Source: UBA7672 sp041166025
Lineage (GTDB): Bacteria; Pseudomonadota; Alphaproteobacteria; Caulobacterales; Hyphomonadaceae
NCBI GenBank assembly: GCA_041166025.1
Contig: JBEAMJ010000028.1
Span: 1 to 64,000 of the forward strand
DNA: 64,000 nt
Direction: 5' to 3'
The notes under the pieces are model-generated. The model was not told where the DNA came from, made no database searches, and saw nothing but the letters and a program-made list of their open reading frames with translations. Positions within the stretch are counted from its first letter, which is position 1. The number at the start of each line of letters is the position of its first letter. A program made the position numbers and the translations under genes. Positions 42,828 to 52,701 of this stretch are shown here, one piece after another.

Positions 42828-45800
42828 TCAGCTGCGCTTGCGTCCGCCAGCAAGCTGCTGAAGCACCTTCTCCACGCGGGCAAGGCGATCAGCTGGCTCG
42901 ACAATGGCCTCCTCGAGGATCAACCGGCCATTGCGCGGGGTGAGACCAGCCTCTGCGACAGCTTTCTTGGTCGGCTCCACACGCGGTGTGAACGCAATTG
43001 CCGTCGGGCCGCCGTCCACCTTGGCAATGTGGGCAACCCGCGCCAGCGTCCTCACATTGGCGATCCTCAAAAGCATGGCCGCCTCATCCGGTTCCTCGCC
43101 AAACCGGTCGATCAGCTCGTCCTCAAACGCGTCAAGCTCTTCGCGCGATGTCAGGCGCGCCAGGCGCAGATAGAGCGACAGTCGCGAGTCAGCCTCTGGA
43201 ATCCAGTCGACCGGAATGCGGCCGCTGACGCCAAGGTTGATCACGGGCGTCCAGCGCTCGAGCGTTTCACCCTGCGCCTCGCGCACGGCGCGCTCAAGCA
43301 AGTGCTGGTAGAGATCGATCCCGATCAGCTTCATGTGACCGCTCTGCGCATCGCCCACGATGTCGCCGGCGCCACGGATGTCGAGATCCCGCGCGCTGAT
43401 CGCAAACCCTGCCCCCAGCCTGTCGAGCGACTCCAGTGTCCGCAGACGCTTTCTGGTGGCGTCCGTGAGCGAAGCACCAGGTTCCGTCGTGAGCAGAATG
43501 TGCCCACGCCTGTTGCCGCGGCCGACCCGCCCGCGCAGCTGGTGCAGTTGGGCGAGGCCAAATCGGTCAGCGCGCCAGACGATCATCGTGTTGGCACGTG
43601 GCACGTCGAGGCCGGCCTCGATGATGTTGGTCGCAAGCAGCACGTCGCCAAGTCCACCGGCGAAACGCACCATCGAGGTGTCAATTTCGGCGGCGGGCAT
43701 GTCGCCATGCGCTTTGAGCAGTTCAAGATCTGGCGTCAGCCGTTGAAGCGTCGCTTCCATGGCGGCGATGTCCTGGATTCGCGGAACGACGACGAAACTC
43801 TGCCCGCCCCTGTCCTTTTCCCTCAGCAACGCAGTGCGCACCTGGTGCTCGTCAAACGTGCCGGCCAGGGTCCGGATCGGCTGGCGGCGCGCCGGCGGCG
43901 TTGCAATGACAGACATCTGCTTCAAGCCCAGCAGGGCATTTTGGAGCGTTCGCGGGATCGGCGTCGCTGTCAGGCTCAGGAGATGCCCGCTGGCGCCCGC
44001 GAGATCGCGGAGTTTCGCCTTGTCGGCGGCGCCGAAGCGCTGCTCCTCATCTATCACGACGAGGGCCAGCTTCGCATACGCGAGGCCTTCGGAGGCCACA
44101 GCGCCCGTCCCAACGACGACGGAGATTGACCCGTCGGCGAGGCCGGCCTTGACGCGCTTGCGGTCTGCGGCGTCTGACAGGCGCGACAACGCTGCGACCT
44201 TGAGCCCGCTGCGCTCAAAACGCTGCCGGAAAGTCTCGTAGTGCTGGCGCACCAGAACCGTCGTTGGGGCAGAAACAACCACCTGCCGACCCGATAGCGC
44301 CACGAGGGCTGCGGCGCGAAGAGCCACTTCCGTCTTGCCGTAGCCGACGTCGCCGATGACCAGCCGATCCATCGGCCTGCCCGAGGCTAGATCGTCGCGG
44401 ACGGCGCTGATCGCTCGCGACTGGTCAGGTGTTTCGGAAAAGGGGAAGCCGGTGACGAACTCGGCATAAGCGCCCGGATCAGGCTCTATCTTCACAGCCT
44501 TGCGTTTCGCATTCTCCTTTGCGAGGCGCGTCATGCTCAATGCGGTTTCCGTCATGGCTCTGTCGATGATAAGCCGACGCTTGCGCCAACTGGCGCCGTC
44601 GAGGCCGTCGAGCGTGACAGCAGTCCGGTCAGCGCCATAGCGCCAGATACGATCGGCCTCCTCCACCGGAACGAGCCGCCGTGCACCGCCCGCATACTCC
44701 AGCTCGATCGCCTCAACGACAGCGCTTGATCCACCCGGGCGGCTCAGGCCCGCGATCACGGCGATACCGTGGTCCTCGTGGATCACCACATCGCCCACGC
44801 AGACATCGCCGATCTCGAGCAGGTGTTCGCCCCCACCGTCCGAGGCAGCCGCCAGACCCGCATTGCCCCCGAGCACCTCGGCCGCCGAGACAACCAGGCG
44901 TTTCGGATCGCGCCAGCTGATTTGCAGCTTCATCTCGAGGAGCTTGACGCGGTTCAGCCAGCCGCTGTCTGCCTCGCTCCAGCTGGTGATGGGGCGGGCG
45001 CCCTGCGCCAGTTTGCGCGGCAGTCGCTTCTTGATGAAACGCAGGTCATGATCCGACCCAGCAAGGACGATCCGCGCACGTTCCTTCAGGGCTGCGGCAA
45101 TCTCAGCATTCATCGCCTTGACGGGATCTGGACTGGACGAGAAGCGGATCGTGCGCTCGGCAGAGCCAGCGGCCAGATCGATCATGCCCCGCTTCTGCGT
45201 TGCAGCGTCCCAAGCGGCCTGCGGTACGATGTTCTGCAAGGCCGGCGAATTCTTCCTGCGCACGCCTTGAGCCGAGTCGGCGGCCAGGCTCAGATACCGG
45301 TTACGTTCGGCGATCGCGCCGGGATCCAGCGCTACGATCGCATCGGGAATGTAATCGAACAGCGTGTTGCTTCGTCCCAGCAGAACCGGCCAGGCTGCGC
45401 CGCCGAGCTCGATATGCGGCAGGTCGCGTGTGCCGCGCTGGCTGACCGAGTCGAACTCGCGGATGCGCTGAATGGCGCCGTCCACCAGTTCGATCCTGAC
45501 CGGGCTTTGCGCATTGGCAGGGAAGATATCGATGACACGGCCCCGCATCGCGAACTCGGCCGGCTCGTCGACCCGATCATCTTCGAAGTAGCCGATGCTG
45601 CTCACCACCTTGCGAAAAGCATCTGCCTCAATGCGCCCGCCTACAACGAAGCGGGTCGATGCGCCGTCGAATGTGGCCGGCTTGGGCAGCATCTCGCTGG
45701 CGGCTTCGGCCGTGGTGACGCAGACGATGCGCTGCCCCTTCGCGCGCGCCAGATCACGGATGCGCCGCAGGGCCGCAAGCCTCACGCCAGTGTTCGCTGG

Positions 45801-46037
45801 AGTGGGTGGCTGCGCATCTCCGGGCAGCGCGTCGCTCGGCGCGAAGAAAATCACCGCCGCCTTGGGCGCTGCGCCGTGCAGCGCGAGAAAGATTTCCCGC
45901 GCCCGATAGTCGCTTGAGACAATCGCCAGCACATTCCTGCGGCTGAGCGCCTCAGCGATCCGCGCAGTTGCAGCGCCGACTGCGCATTCCGGACGCGCAA
46001 CAACGTCGCGTGCTTTCGAAGCAGGCCCATCGGCCAT
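42828..46037 (-). CDS. mfd: Mfd-like transcription-repair coupling translocase
   Basis: A 1069-residue SF2 DNA translocase, shorter than typical Mfd (about 1150). UvrB-homology elements (GVRLAALRRI; FAMRGRVIDIFPAN) are followed by a RNA-polymerase-interacting type module (GDVVIHEDHGIAVIAGL, LVPVEEADRIWRYG), Walker A GDVGYGKTEVALRAA, DEEQ box VIDEEQRFGAAD, TATPIPRTL and the RGRVGR motif. The TRG region LDIRGAGDIVGDAQSGHMKLIG is intact. The C-terminus is compact. It could be the true Mfd, which rescues stalled RNA polymerase and recruits UvrA, or a shorter paralogue; several motifs differ slightly from the classical one. Alone on the minus strand. Confidence 0.85.
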   Translation of the reverse strand: MADGPASKARDVVARPECAVGAATARIAEALSRRNVLAIVSSDYRAREIFLALHGAAPKAAVIFFAPSDALPGDAQPPTPANTGVRLAALRRIRDLARAKGQRIVCVTTAEAASEMLPKPATFDGASTRFVVGGRIEADAFRKVVSSIGYFEDDRVDEPAEFAMRGRVIDIFPANAQSPVRIELVDGAIQRIREFDSVSQRGTRDLPHIELGGAAWPVLLGRSNTLFDYIPDAIVALDPGAIAERNRYLSLAADSAQGVRRKNSPALQNIVPQAAWDAATQKRGMIDLAAGSAERTIRFSSSPDPVKAMNAEIAAALKERARIVLAGSDHDLRFIKKRLPRKLAQGARPITSWSEADSGWLNRVKLLEMKLQISWRDPKRLVVSAAEVLGGNAGLAAASDGGGEHLLEIGDVCVGDVVIHEDHGIAVIAGLSRPGGSSAVVEAIELEYAGGARRLVPVEEADRIWRYGADRTAVTLDGLDGASWRKRRLIIDRAMTETALSMTRLAKENAKRKAVKIEPDPGAYAEFVTGFPFSETPDQSRAISAVRDDLASGRPMDRLVIGDVGYGKTEVALRAAALVALSGRQVVVSAPTTVLVRQHYETFRQRFERSGLKVAALSRLSDAADRKRVKAGLADGSISVVVGTGAVASEGLAYAKLALVVIDEEQRFGAADKAKLRDLAGASGHLLSLTATPIPRTLQNALLGLKQMSVIATPPARRQPIRTLAGTFDEHQVRTALLREKDRGGQSFVVVPRIQDIAAMEATLQRLTPDLELLKAHGDMPAAEIDTSMVRFAGGLGDVLLATNIIEAGLDVPRANTMIVWRADRFGLAQLHQLRGRVGRGNRRGHILLTTEPGASLTDATRKRLRTLESLDRLGAGFAISARDLDIRGAGDIVGDAQSGHMKLIGIDLYQHLLERAVREAQGETLERWTPVINLGVSGRIPVDWIPEADSRLSLYLRLARLTSREELDAFEDELIDRFGEEPDEAAMLLRIANVRTLARVAHIAKVDGGPTAIAFTPRVEPTKKAVAEAGLTPRNGRLILEEAIVEPADRLARVEKVLQQLAGGRKRS

Positions 46038-46107
46038 GGCGAATCCCTTTGCGGAAGGACCGCCTCACTAGCGCATCGTAAGTCCGGCGCAAGCCATCCT
46101 GGCCACG

Positions 46108-47334
46108 TCAGCGGCCAGTTGGTAAATCCTTGTAGGCCACGCCCTTGTCCACGCGGACATCCTGCGGCAGGCCAAGCACGCGCTCGGCAATGATATTGCG
46201 CAGGATCTCATCCGTCCCCCCGGCGATCCGCAGCCCGGGCGCCCACATGTATGCATTGTGGAATGCGCCCTGCATCGGCGCGAGCGCCGGGTCGCTGATG
46301 ATCCCATAGTGATCTTCCGCCTCGATGGCCGCGTTGCCGATATCCTGCATGCGGTTGGCGTTGAGGATCTTGCCGATCGAGCTTTCAGGTCCTGGCGTCT
46401 GCCCCTTCGAGAGGGCCGTCATCGTGCGGTACTTGCCGAGCGTGTACCCCTCGGCGCTGACATACCAGCTGGCCAGCTTCTCACGGAAGGCCTGGTCCTG
46501 CAGCAAAGTCCCCTTGCCTGAAGGCGAGGGCGTGTTGCGGGCAAGTTCCAGAATCTCGGCGTACTCCGGACCGGACGAACCGCCAACGGCGAGGCGTTCA
46601 TTCATCAGCGTGACGAGCGCAACGTTCCAGCCGTTGCCGACCTCGCCCAGGCGCTCGGAGTCTGAAATGCGAACGTCGTTGAAATAGACCTCATTGAAGT
46701 TCGACCCGCCGGACATCTGATGGATCGGTCGCACCTCCACACCGGGCGCCTTCATGTTCAGGACGAACATGGTGAGGCCCTTATGCTTCTCCTTCTCGGG
46801 ATTCGTCCGCGCCAGCAGGATGCCATAGTCGGAATAGTGTGCGCCGGAGGTCCACACCTTCTGGCCATTGATTATCCAATCATCGCCGTCCTTGACCGCA
46901 CGCGTCTTGAGACCGGCGACATCCGAGCCGGCGCCCGGTTCAGAGAAAAGCTGACACCAGATCTCCTCCCCGCGCAGGGCCGGAGCGACATAGCGCTTGA
47001 TGCCTTCGGGTGAATGGAAGGCGATCACCGTCGGGATGCACATGCCGAGACCGATGGCGAAGGGGCCGGTTGGCGCCTGGAACTTCTGCTCTTCCTGCCC
47101 GAAGATCACCGAGAAGATGGGTGGAAGCTCGCGACCGCCGACCTCCTTGCGCCAGGTGAGACCGGCATAGCCGGCCTCGGCCTTCTTCTTCTGATAGGCC
47201 TTCGCCGCTTTCATCGCCTCGGGCCCCTCGATACGGACATTGGTCCGCGTATTGGGCGCGCCAAGGGTCTTTTCGAGCCAGCTTCGCGCTTCGGCGCGGA
47301 ATGCGGCTTCCTCGGGAGTGTCGTTGAAATCCAT
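46108..47334 (-). CDS. Acyl-CoA dehydrogenase (FadE-type, subunit A)
   Basis: A 408-residue FAD-dependent acyl-CoA dehydrogenase. CQLFSEPGAGSDVAGLKTRA is the FAD/substrate loop, WIINGQKVWTSGAHYSDYGIL is typical, and FNEVYFNDVRI closes the middle beta domain. At the C-terminus, MWAPGLRIAGGTDEILRNII replaces the usual Y-E-G-T block, so the canonical catalytic Glu position reads Gly. It is followed 12 bases upstream by a 371-residue partner; two-gene ACAD pairs often form heterotetramers in which each subunit supplies different parts of the active site, as in mycobacterial steroid FadE complexes. Confidence 0.9.
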   Translation of the reverse strand: MDFNDTPEEAAFRAEARSWLEKTLGAPNTRTNVRIEGPEAMKAAKAYQKKKAEAGYAGLTWRKEVGGRELPPIFSVIFGQEEQKFQAPTGPFAIGLGMCIPTVIAFHSPEGIKRYVAPALRGEEIWCQLFSEPGAGSDVAGLKTRAVKDGDDWIINGQKVWTSGAHYSDYGILLARTNPEKEKHKGLTMFVLNMKAPGVEVRPIHQMSGGSNFNEVYFNDVRISDSERLGEVGNGWNVALVTLMNERLAVGGSSGPEYAEILELARNTPSPSGKGTLLQDQAFREKLASWYVSAEGYTLGKYRTMTALSKGQTPGPESSIGKILNANRMQDIGNAAIEAEDHYGIISDPALAPMQGAFHNAYMWAPGLRIAGGTDEILRNIIAERVLGLPQDVRVDKGVAYKDLPTGR

Positions 47335-47346
47335 GTGATGTCTCCC

Positions 47347-48462
47347 TCAGGCTGCGTTCTTGAGTTCAAGGCGACGGACAAGCTTTTCCTTCCAGACGCC
47401 AGGTCCGCCAGCCTGCACCGCCAGCAGCTTGGCGCGGCGATAGAAGAGATGGCAGTCGACCTCCCATGTGAAGCCCATGCCGCCATGCGCCTGGATGTTT
47501 TCCTTTGCCGCAAAGTAGTAGGCGTCGCTCGCCGCAACGCGCGCAGCGGCGGCAGCCAGCGGCAGCTGCGAGGACTCGGTCGAAAGCGCCCACGCCCCGT
47601 AATAGGCGTTCGACCGGCCAAGCTCGATGGCGACGTACATGTCCGCCAGCTTGTGCTTTATCGCCTGAAATGAGCCGATCTGGCGCGAGAAGGCATAGCG
47701 GTTCTTGGCGTAGTCCACCGCCATGTCGAGACAGGCCTGCGCGCCGCCAAGTTGCTCGAAAGCGATGAGCACCGCGGCACGATCGAAAACCGCTTCGGTC
47801 AGCGACCACCCCTCGCCAGCCTTGCCGAGCCTTTCGGCATTGGCCTTGTCGAAAGAGAGGCGGGCATGGCCGCGCGTCGGATCGAGCGTTGTCAGGGTCT
47901 CCCGCTTGACGCCAGGCTGATCGAGCGCGACCAGCACAAGCGACAGGCCCTGCGCCTCGCGCGCCAGAACCACCGCATGCGTTGCGATGTCGCCATCGGT
48001 AACCGGGATCTTGACGCCGGACAGACGTGAACCATCGAAACTGGCCTCGATGCTCGAGGGCGAGGGCGCGCCCGGGCCTTCCGAAACGGCGAATGCGCCG
48101 ATGAGCTCGCCGCTGGCGACCTTCGGCAGCAAGCTTTGCTTTTGCGCGGTCGAACCAGCCGCCAGGACAGCCTCCGCGAAGAAGTATACGGTCGAGGAGA
48201 ACGGGATCGGGGCGACCGCACGACCAATCTCTTCAGCAAGTACACAGAGCTCTAGCCCGCCAAGGCCAAGCCCGCCGAACTCCTCGGGGATCGCTGCGCC
48301 GAGCCAGCCTTGCTCGGCGACGCCCTTCCACAGCGCAGTGTCATGAGATTTGGCTGCATCATTCAGCACTTCACGCACGGCTTTCTTGCTGCATTTTTCG
48401 TCGAGAAACTTCCGCGCCTGGTCGCGCAGCATCTTCTGGTCGTCTGAAAAATCGAAATTCAT
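47347..48462 (-). CDS. Acyl-CoA dehydrogenase (FadE-type, subunit B)
   Basis: A 371-residue acyl-CoA dehydrogenase-fold protein. Start (MNFDFSDDQKMLRDQARKFL), the middle FQAIKHKLADMYVAIELGRS and the C-terminal HGGMGFTWEVDCHLFYRRAK loop (GG-x-G) are recognisable. The FAD loop and catalytic-region sequences differ from subunit A, as in heterotetrameric FadE pairs. It lies 15 bases from the acyl-CoA ligase and 12 bases from subunit A, so all are one transcript. Substrate likely a branched or ring acyl-CoA. Confidence 0.9.
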   Translation of the reverse strand: MNFDFSDDQKMLRDQARKFLDEKCSKKAVREVLNDAAKSHDTALWKGVAEQGWLGAAIPEEFGGLGLGGLELCVLAEEIGRAVAPIPFSSTVYFFAEAVLAAGSTAQKQSLLPKVASGELIGAFAVSEGPGAPSPSSIEASFDGSRLSGVKIPVTDGDIATHAVVLAREAQGLSLVLVALDQPGVKRETLTTLDPTRGHARLSFDKANAERLGKAGEGWSLTEAVFDRAAVLIAFEQLGGAQACLDMAVDYAKNRYAFSRQIGSFQAIKHKLADMYVAIELGRSNAYYGAWALSTESSQLPLAAAAARVAASDAYYFAAKENIQAHGGMGFTWEVDCHLFYRRAKLLAVQAGGPGVWKEKLVRRLELKNAA

Positions 48463-48477
48463 CTGCAGTCCCTCGAA

Positions 48478-50016
48478 CTAGATGCGTGTGGCGCGGCCGG
48501 CCCAGAACGGCTCGCGAAGCTTGCGCTTGAAGATCTTGCCTGAGTCTTCGCGTGGGAGCTCGGCGTGGAAGTCGACCGCCTTTGGCGTTTTGAAGCCGGC
48601 GATCTGCTGACGGACGAAGGCCTTCACGTCCGCCTCCGAGATTGAGGTCCCTGGCTGCGGCTGGACGCAGGCATGGATCGCTTCGCCGTACTCATCATCC
48701 GGCACGCCGAAGACGGCGCAGTCTGCGACGCCGGGCATCCTCTGCAGCACGGCCTCGATCTCCGCCGGATAGATGTTGACGCCGCCGGAGATGATCATGT
48801 CCTTCGCCCGGTCGCACAGATACAAGAAGCCGTCCTTATCGAAATAGCCAACATCTCCCGGCGCAATGAGGCCGGCCTTCTCCGTGGCGGCCCGCTTGGC
48901 GTCATCCTTGTGGTAGGTGAAGTCGGCGATCTCGGGAAACTTCGCCACCACCTCGCCGATCTCGCCGGCCGGGACTGCGTTGCCCTGCGCATCGATCACT
49001 TTCACATCTGCGCCGGGGATCGGCTTGCCGACCGTGCCGGGATGGTCCAGCCATTCCTGCGATGTGCAGAAGACCACGCCGCCTGTTTCGGTTGATCCGT
49101 AGTATTCATTGATCACCGGCCCCCACCACTCGATCATGGCGCGCTTGATTGGCGCGGGGCACGGCGCGGCGGCGTGGACGACGAATTCCAGCGAGGACAG
49201 GTCATACTTGCGCTTCACGTCCTCGGGAAGTCGCAAGAGCCGATTGAACATGATCGGCACCATGTGCAGGTGCGAGATCCTCTCCCGCTCGATCAGCTTG
49301 AGCAGATCTTCAGGGTCGAAGCGCGGTTGCAGCAGCACTGTTGCTCCCACGCGCGCAGCCACCGTGCCATAGGCATTCGGCGCGGAGTGATACATCGGAC
49401 CTGTCATGGCGGTCACGATCTGCTGCGGCGGCCGGGTCATAAAGCCGAAGATGTAGAGGAGGTTCCGCATGCTCAGCTCGTGCTGGGCCTGCGTCGGCTG
49501 GGCGCGCCGGACGCCTTTGGGGTGCCCGGTCGTGCCGGACGTGTAGATGATCGTTCCCGGCGATGGCGCTGGTGGCGCCGTGTACGGCTCGAAGCCTTCC
49601 AGCCACTGCGACCAGTTCGTCATGCCCGTGGGCACGGCGCAGGCGGCGGCGGCAGCGCCGTACGCCTCGGCCAGCTCAGGCGGCGTCGGAACGACCAGCA
49701 CGCTCACGCCGGCGGGAACAACCGGCAAGATGGGGGCAAGGAGATCGGCGTGAATAATGAGAACCTTCGCGCCAGAATTCTCGAAGATGTAGCGCGCCTC
49801 TTCAGGCGTGCCGTGCCAGTTGACCGGCGTCGGATAGGCGCCCAGCAGGCCAGCAGCGGTGCTCGCCTCGAAGAAGGCAAAGTCATTGCGGAGGAACAAG
49901 GCAATGATGTCGCCGCGGGCCACGCCAAGGCTTGCGAGACCGGCGGCTGCACGCGCCGCGCGTTCGTCGAGCTTGCCCGTGGACAGGCGGCGCATGCCAC
50001 TGATGATATCGCCCAA
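48478..50016 (-). CDS. Acyl-CoA synthetase (AMP-forming)
   Basis: A 512-residue AMP-binding ligase making an acyl-CoA from a carboxylic acid, ATP and CoA. The P-loop IIYTSGTTGHPKGVRR, the adenylate motif YYGSTETGG, and the hinge YLCDRAKDMIISGG are all intact, with the catalytic lysine in DSGKIFKRKLRE near the end. The frame is open to 50151 but overlaps the P450 gene. A TTG at 50016, with GGAGAAGGA upstream, is the best start; an ATG inside the frame also gives a slightly shorter protein (MRRLSTG). Part of the P450-ligase-ACAD operon. Confidence 0.92.
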   Translation of the reverse strand: MGDIISGMRRLSTGKLDERAARAAAGLASLGVARGDIIALFLRNDFAFFEASTAAGLLGAYPTPVNWHGTPEEARYIFENSGAKVLIIHADLLAPILPVVPAGVSVLVVPTPPELAEAYGAAAAACAVPTGMTNWSQWLEGFEPYTAPPAPSPGTIIYTSGTTGHPKGVRRAQPTQAQHELSMRNLLYIFGFMTRPPQQIVTAMTGPMYHSAPNAYGTVAARVGATVLLQPRFDPEDLLKLIERERISHLHMVPIMFNRLLRLPEDVKRKYDLSSLEFVVHAAAPCPAPIKRAMIEWWGPVINEYYGSTETGGVVFCTSQEWLDHPGTVGKPIPGADVKVIDAQGNAVPAGEIGEVVAKFPEIADFTYHKDDAKRAATEKAGLIAPGDVGYFDKDGFLYLCDRAKDMIISGGVNIYPAEIEAVLQRMPGVADCAVFGVPDDEYGEAIHACVQPQPGTSISEADVKAFVRQQIAGFKTPKAVDFHAELPREDSGKIFKRKLREPFWAGRATRI

Positions 50017-50066
50017 GGCGTCCTTCTCCCTTTGTGCGGCCCCGGCTTTCGGGGTGCGGTGCGACC

Positions 50067-51398
50067 CTAGTTCCTGGCGGTGTAGCGCACACCCAACTTG
50101 CGAATCGCGTGTACGAAGTTGTTCGGCGCGATGTCGATCTCGCCCGTCCATTCGATGTCCGGGAAGCGCCCCAGGATCTGGCGATAGGCCTCCTCGAGCT
50201 GAATCTGCGCCACGCGCTTGCCCAGGCAGACATGCGGGCCGTAGCCAAAGGCGATATGCTTGTTTGCATTCACGCGCGAGACATCGAGCTGGTCGGGATT
50301 GTCGAAGACAGCCGGATCGCGATTGGCGGCGCCGTAATACATCACCACCTTCTCACCTTCCGCGATCTTCTGGTCGGCGATCTCAGCGTCCTGCAACGCG
50401 GTCCGGCGCATGTAGATCACGGGACTCACCATGCGGATGAATTCGTCAGCAGCGTTGGCGAGCAAGTCCGGATTGGCGATCAGCTTCGCTTTCTGGTCCG
50501 GAAACTCGGTCAGCAACTTCATCGCACCGGAGAGCGTGTTCCGGGTGGTGTCATTGCCGGCAAAGATGATCAGCAGCCATGATCCGTCGAGGTATTCGTC
50601 GCTCAGCAACTCTCCGTCCACCTGCGCGCGTGCGATGGCGCTCATCAGGTCATTCTGCGGGTCCTGACGGCGCTTGTGCAGCATGTGCTGACCGTAGGCG
50701 AACATCTCCTCCACATTGGCGTTGAAGTCCGCCACGAACTGCATCAGCTCGATGCTTGGCGTCAGCGGCGCGGCCATCTGCTCGGCGGCAAGGTTCTGCG
50801 CCAGCTCGAGAAAATGCATCCAGTGCAGGAATTTGGGACGGTCCGCTTCGGGCACGCCGAGGATTTCGCACAGCGTGTAGAGCGGCAAGCGCGAAGAAAA
50901 CATCTCGACAAGATCGCCCCCGCCCTTCGGCGCCATCTCGTCCAGCATCCGGGAGACCTCGCCCACGACCCTGGTTTTCAACTGATTGAGGTAGGCAGGG
51001 GTAAAGAACGGCATGTGCTCCCGCCGCAGCTGCAGATGCTGAGGCGCGTCCAGATTGATCATGGTGTCGAGCGAGGCGCGCTGCAGCAGGATGTGTCCCT
51101 GCCCTTCCTTTGGCGTCATCATCAGGATGCCGCCACGCTGCGAGGAAAAGGTCGCAGGATCCCCGTTCACCCGCATGACATCGGCATGCCGGGTAACGAC
51201 CCAGAAGCCCGGCAGGTCACCTGGCTCCGGATGCCAGCAGACAGGCGACGCTTTCCGGAGCCGCGCAAAAGCGTCGAATGGCTGGCCATTCACGAAGGCT
51301 TTCGCTTCGTGGAACTGAAGCCCCTCGATCCGAGGGTAGGCTTCCGGATAAACGGGTCCGGGCCGGCCTTCCACCGCGGTCTGGCTGATCAGCTGCAT
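50067..51398 (-). CDS. Cytochrome P450
   Basis: A 443-residue soluble bacterial P450. The I-helix oxygen-binding motif AGNDTTRNTL, the ExxR core in DEFIRMVSP, and the heme-thiolate loop FGYGPHVCLGKR with Cys391 are intact. It belongs to the type that hydroxylates steroid, isoprenoid or fatty-acid side chains (compare the CYP125/CYP142 layout) using a ferredoxin/reductase pair not seen in this window. The ATG at 51398 has AAGG upstream; the frame opens earlier but with an unlikely leader. It starts the minus-strand operon, so hydroxylation may precede CoA activation. Confidence 0.95.
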   Translation of the reverse strand: MQLISQTAVEGRPGPVYPEAYPRIEGLQFHEAKAFVNGQPFDAFARLRKASPVCWHPEPGDLPGFWVVTRHADVMRVNGDPATFSSQRGGILMMTPKEGQGHILLQRASLDTMINLDAPQHLQLRREHMPFFTPAYLNQLKTRVVGEVSRMLDEMAPKGGGDLVEMFSSRLPLYTLCEILGVPEADRPKFLHWMHFLELAQNLAAEQMAAPLTPSIELMQFVADFNANVEEMFAYGQHMLHKRRQDPQNDLMSAIARAQVDGELLSDEYLDGSWLLIIFAGNDTTRNTLSGAMKLLTEFPDQKAKLIANPDLLANAADEFIRMVSPVIYMRRTALQDAEIADQKIAEGEKVVMYYGAANRDPAVFDNPDQLDVSRVNANKHIAFGYGPHVCLGKRVAQIQLEEAYRQILGRFPDIEWTGEIDIAPNNFVHAIRKLGVRYTARN

Positions 51399-51585
51399 GC
51401 CTTGCCTTTCGAGACTGTTCGAAGAGGCGACGTTGCGCGGATGCAAGGCGCCGCGCAAGTCATGCCCGTAGGGAAGTTCACATGCCTGACACCCGCTGGT
51501 AGCGCTCTCATTCCGCAGAGGTTGAGGGGCTATAGATTCGGGAAAAGTCCGCCTGAGCGGGTATGGCGACGAATTCGCGCACGGA

Positions 51586-51610
51586 TGGACTTCCAACCGG
51601 ATGGAGTCCA
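51586..51610. promoter_or_regulatory. Small inverted repeat in divergent promoter region
   Basis: TGGACT (51586-51591) and AGTCCA (51605-51610) are reverse complements spaced by 13 bases, in the 254-base region between the P450 and MDR starts. It may mark a shared operator; it is weak evidence alone. Confidence 0.25.
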
Positions 51611-51652
51611 GCCTGATGGCTCAACGAACTCCAAGGTTGGGCAAGGGCCACA

Positions 51653-52690
51653 ATGACACAACGTCCAGCGACGTCGCGGCGCATCGTGCTGGCCGAGCGG
51701 GCCGCTGGCCTTCCGACCGCTGCGACGTTCCGGTTAGAAGCGTTTGCCTTGCCCGAACTCACCGAGGGCCAGGTCCTGACACGTACTTTGTACTGTTCGG
51801 CCGACCCCGGCACGCGCTCCCGGCTCTCGGCCGGCGCCAGCTACGCCCCGCCGCTCAGGATTGGCGATCCCATCGACGGATTTGCTGTAGGGGAAGTGAT
51901 CGAGAGCGCCAACCCCCGATTCAAGGTCGGCGACTTTGTGGCAAGCGGCGGCGGCTGGGCAGAGCACGCGATTTTCCCCGGCCGGGGTTACATCCAGGCG
52001 ATCCCTCATCGCCGCCTGCCCCTGTCCTACTGGATCGGTGTGCTGGGCGTTCCAGGCATGACAGCGTGGTTCGGCCTGAAGCGTGTCGCCGCACTGAAGC
52101 CGGGCGACCGCCTTCTGGTGACATCCGCCGCCGGCCCGGTTGGCGCAACCGCAGCGCAGATTGCCCGGAACCTTGGCGCTTCCTGCGTGGTCGGCACGGC
52201 CAGCGGCCCCGATAAGTCGGCGTGGTTGCGTGAAGAGGCGCGACTCGATGCGGTCGTCGACTACAAGGCGGCCAAGGATCTGGTCGCCGACCTGAAGGCG
52301 GCCAGCCCGGAAGGGTACGATGTCCTGTTCGACAATGTCGGCAACGCCATGATCGATCAGGTCATTCCCTTGCTGCGTCCGGGGGGCCGCATCGTGATCT
52401 CCGGCCAACTCGCAGACTACAACACGGCGGCTGGAGAAGTCCCTGGCGTCACAAACACCCGATATTTCATCGCCAATCGGCTGCGCATGGAGGGGCTCGT
52501 CGTGTTCGACGATCTCAAGGCCTTCGCTGGGGCGCAGGAAGAGCTGGGGACCATGATCGAGCAGGGAAAGGTCAAAGTGCGCGAACACCGATACCAGGGA
52601 CTTGAATCCGCACCGAGGGCCTTCATCGACCTCTTCACCGACAATGCCTTCGGTCGCCGGATCATCGAGATTGGCGCGGAACCAGGCTGA
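51653..52690 (+). CDS. NADP-dependent MDR oxidoreductase
   Basis: A 345-residue zinc-free MDR reductase, paralogous to the one at 25424. GroES-like part CSADPGTRSRLSAGASY and the NADP loop LLVTSAAGPVGATAAQIARNLG are intact, as is FDNVGNAMIDQ. It probably reduces the C=C of an alpha,beta-unsaturated carbonyl in the local pathway, or detoxifies one. It starts the plus-strand operon: the crotonase begins 11 bases after its stop. Confidence 0.9.
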   Translation: MTQRPATSRRIVLAERAAGLPTAATFRLEAFALPELTEGQVLTRTLYCSADPGTRSRLSAGASYAPPLRIGDPIDGFAVGEVIESANPRFKVGDFVASGGGWAEHAIFPGRGYIQAIPHRRLPLSYWIGVLGVPGMTAWFGLKRVAALKPGDRLLVTSAAGPVGATAAQIARNLGASCVVGTASGPDKSAWLREEARLDAVVDYKAAKDLVADLKAASPEGYDVLFDNVGNAMIDQVIPLLRPGGRIVISGQLADYNTAAGEVPGVTNTRYFIANRLRMEGLVVFDDLKAFAGAQEELGTMIEQGKVKVREHRYQGLESAPRAFIDLFTDNAFGRRIIEIGAEPG

Positions 52691-52701
52691 GGACCGATGC
52701 G

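Noticed and set aside
43029..45917. Several long plus-strand frames opposite mfd
   Set aside because: Antisense shadows of a well-supported gene, with skewed composition and no motifs.
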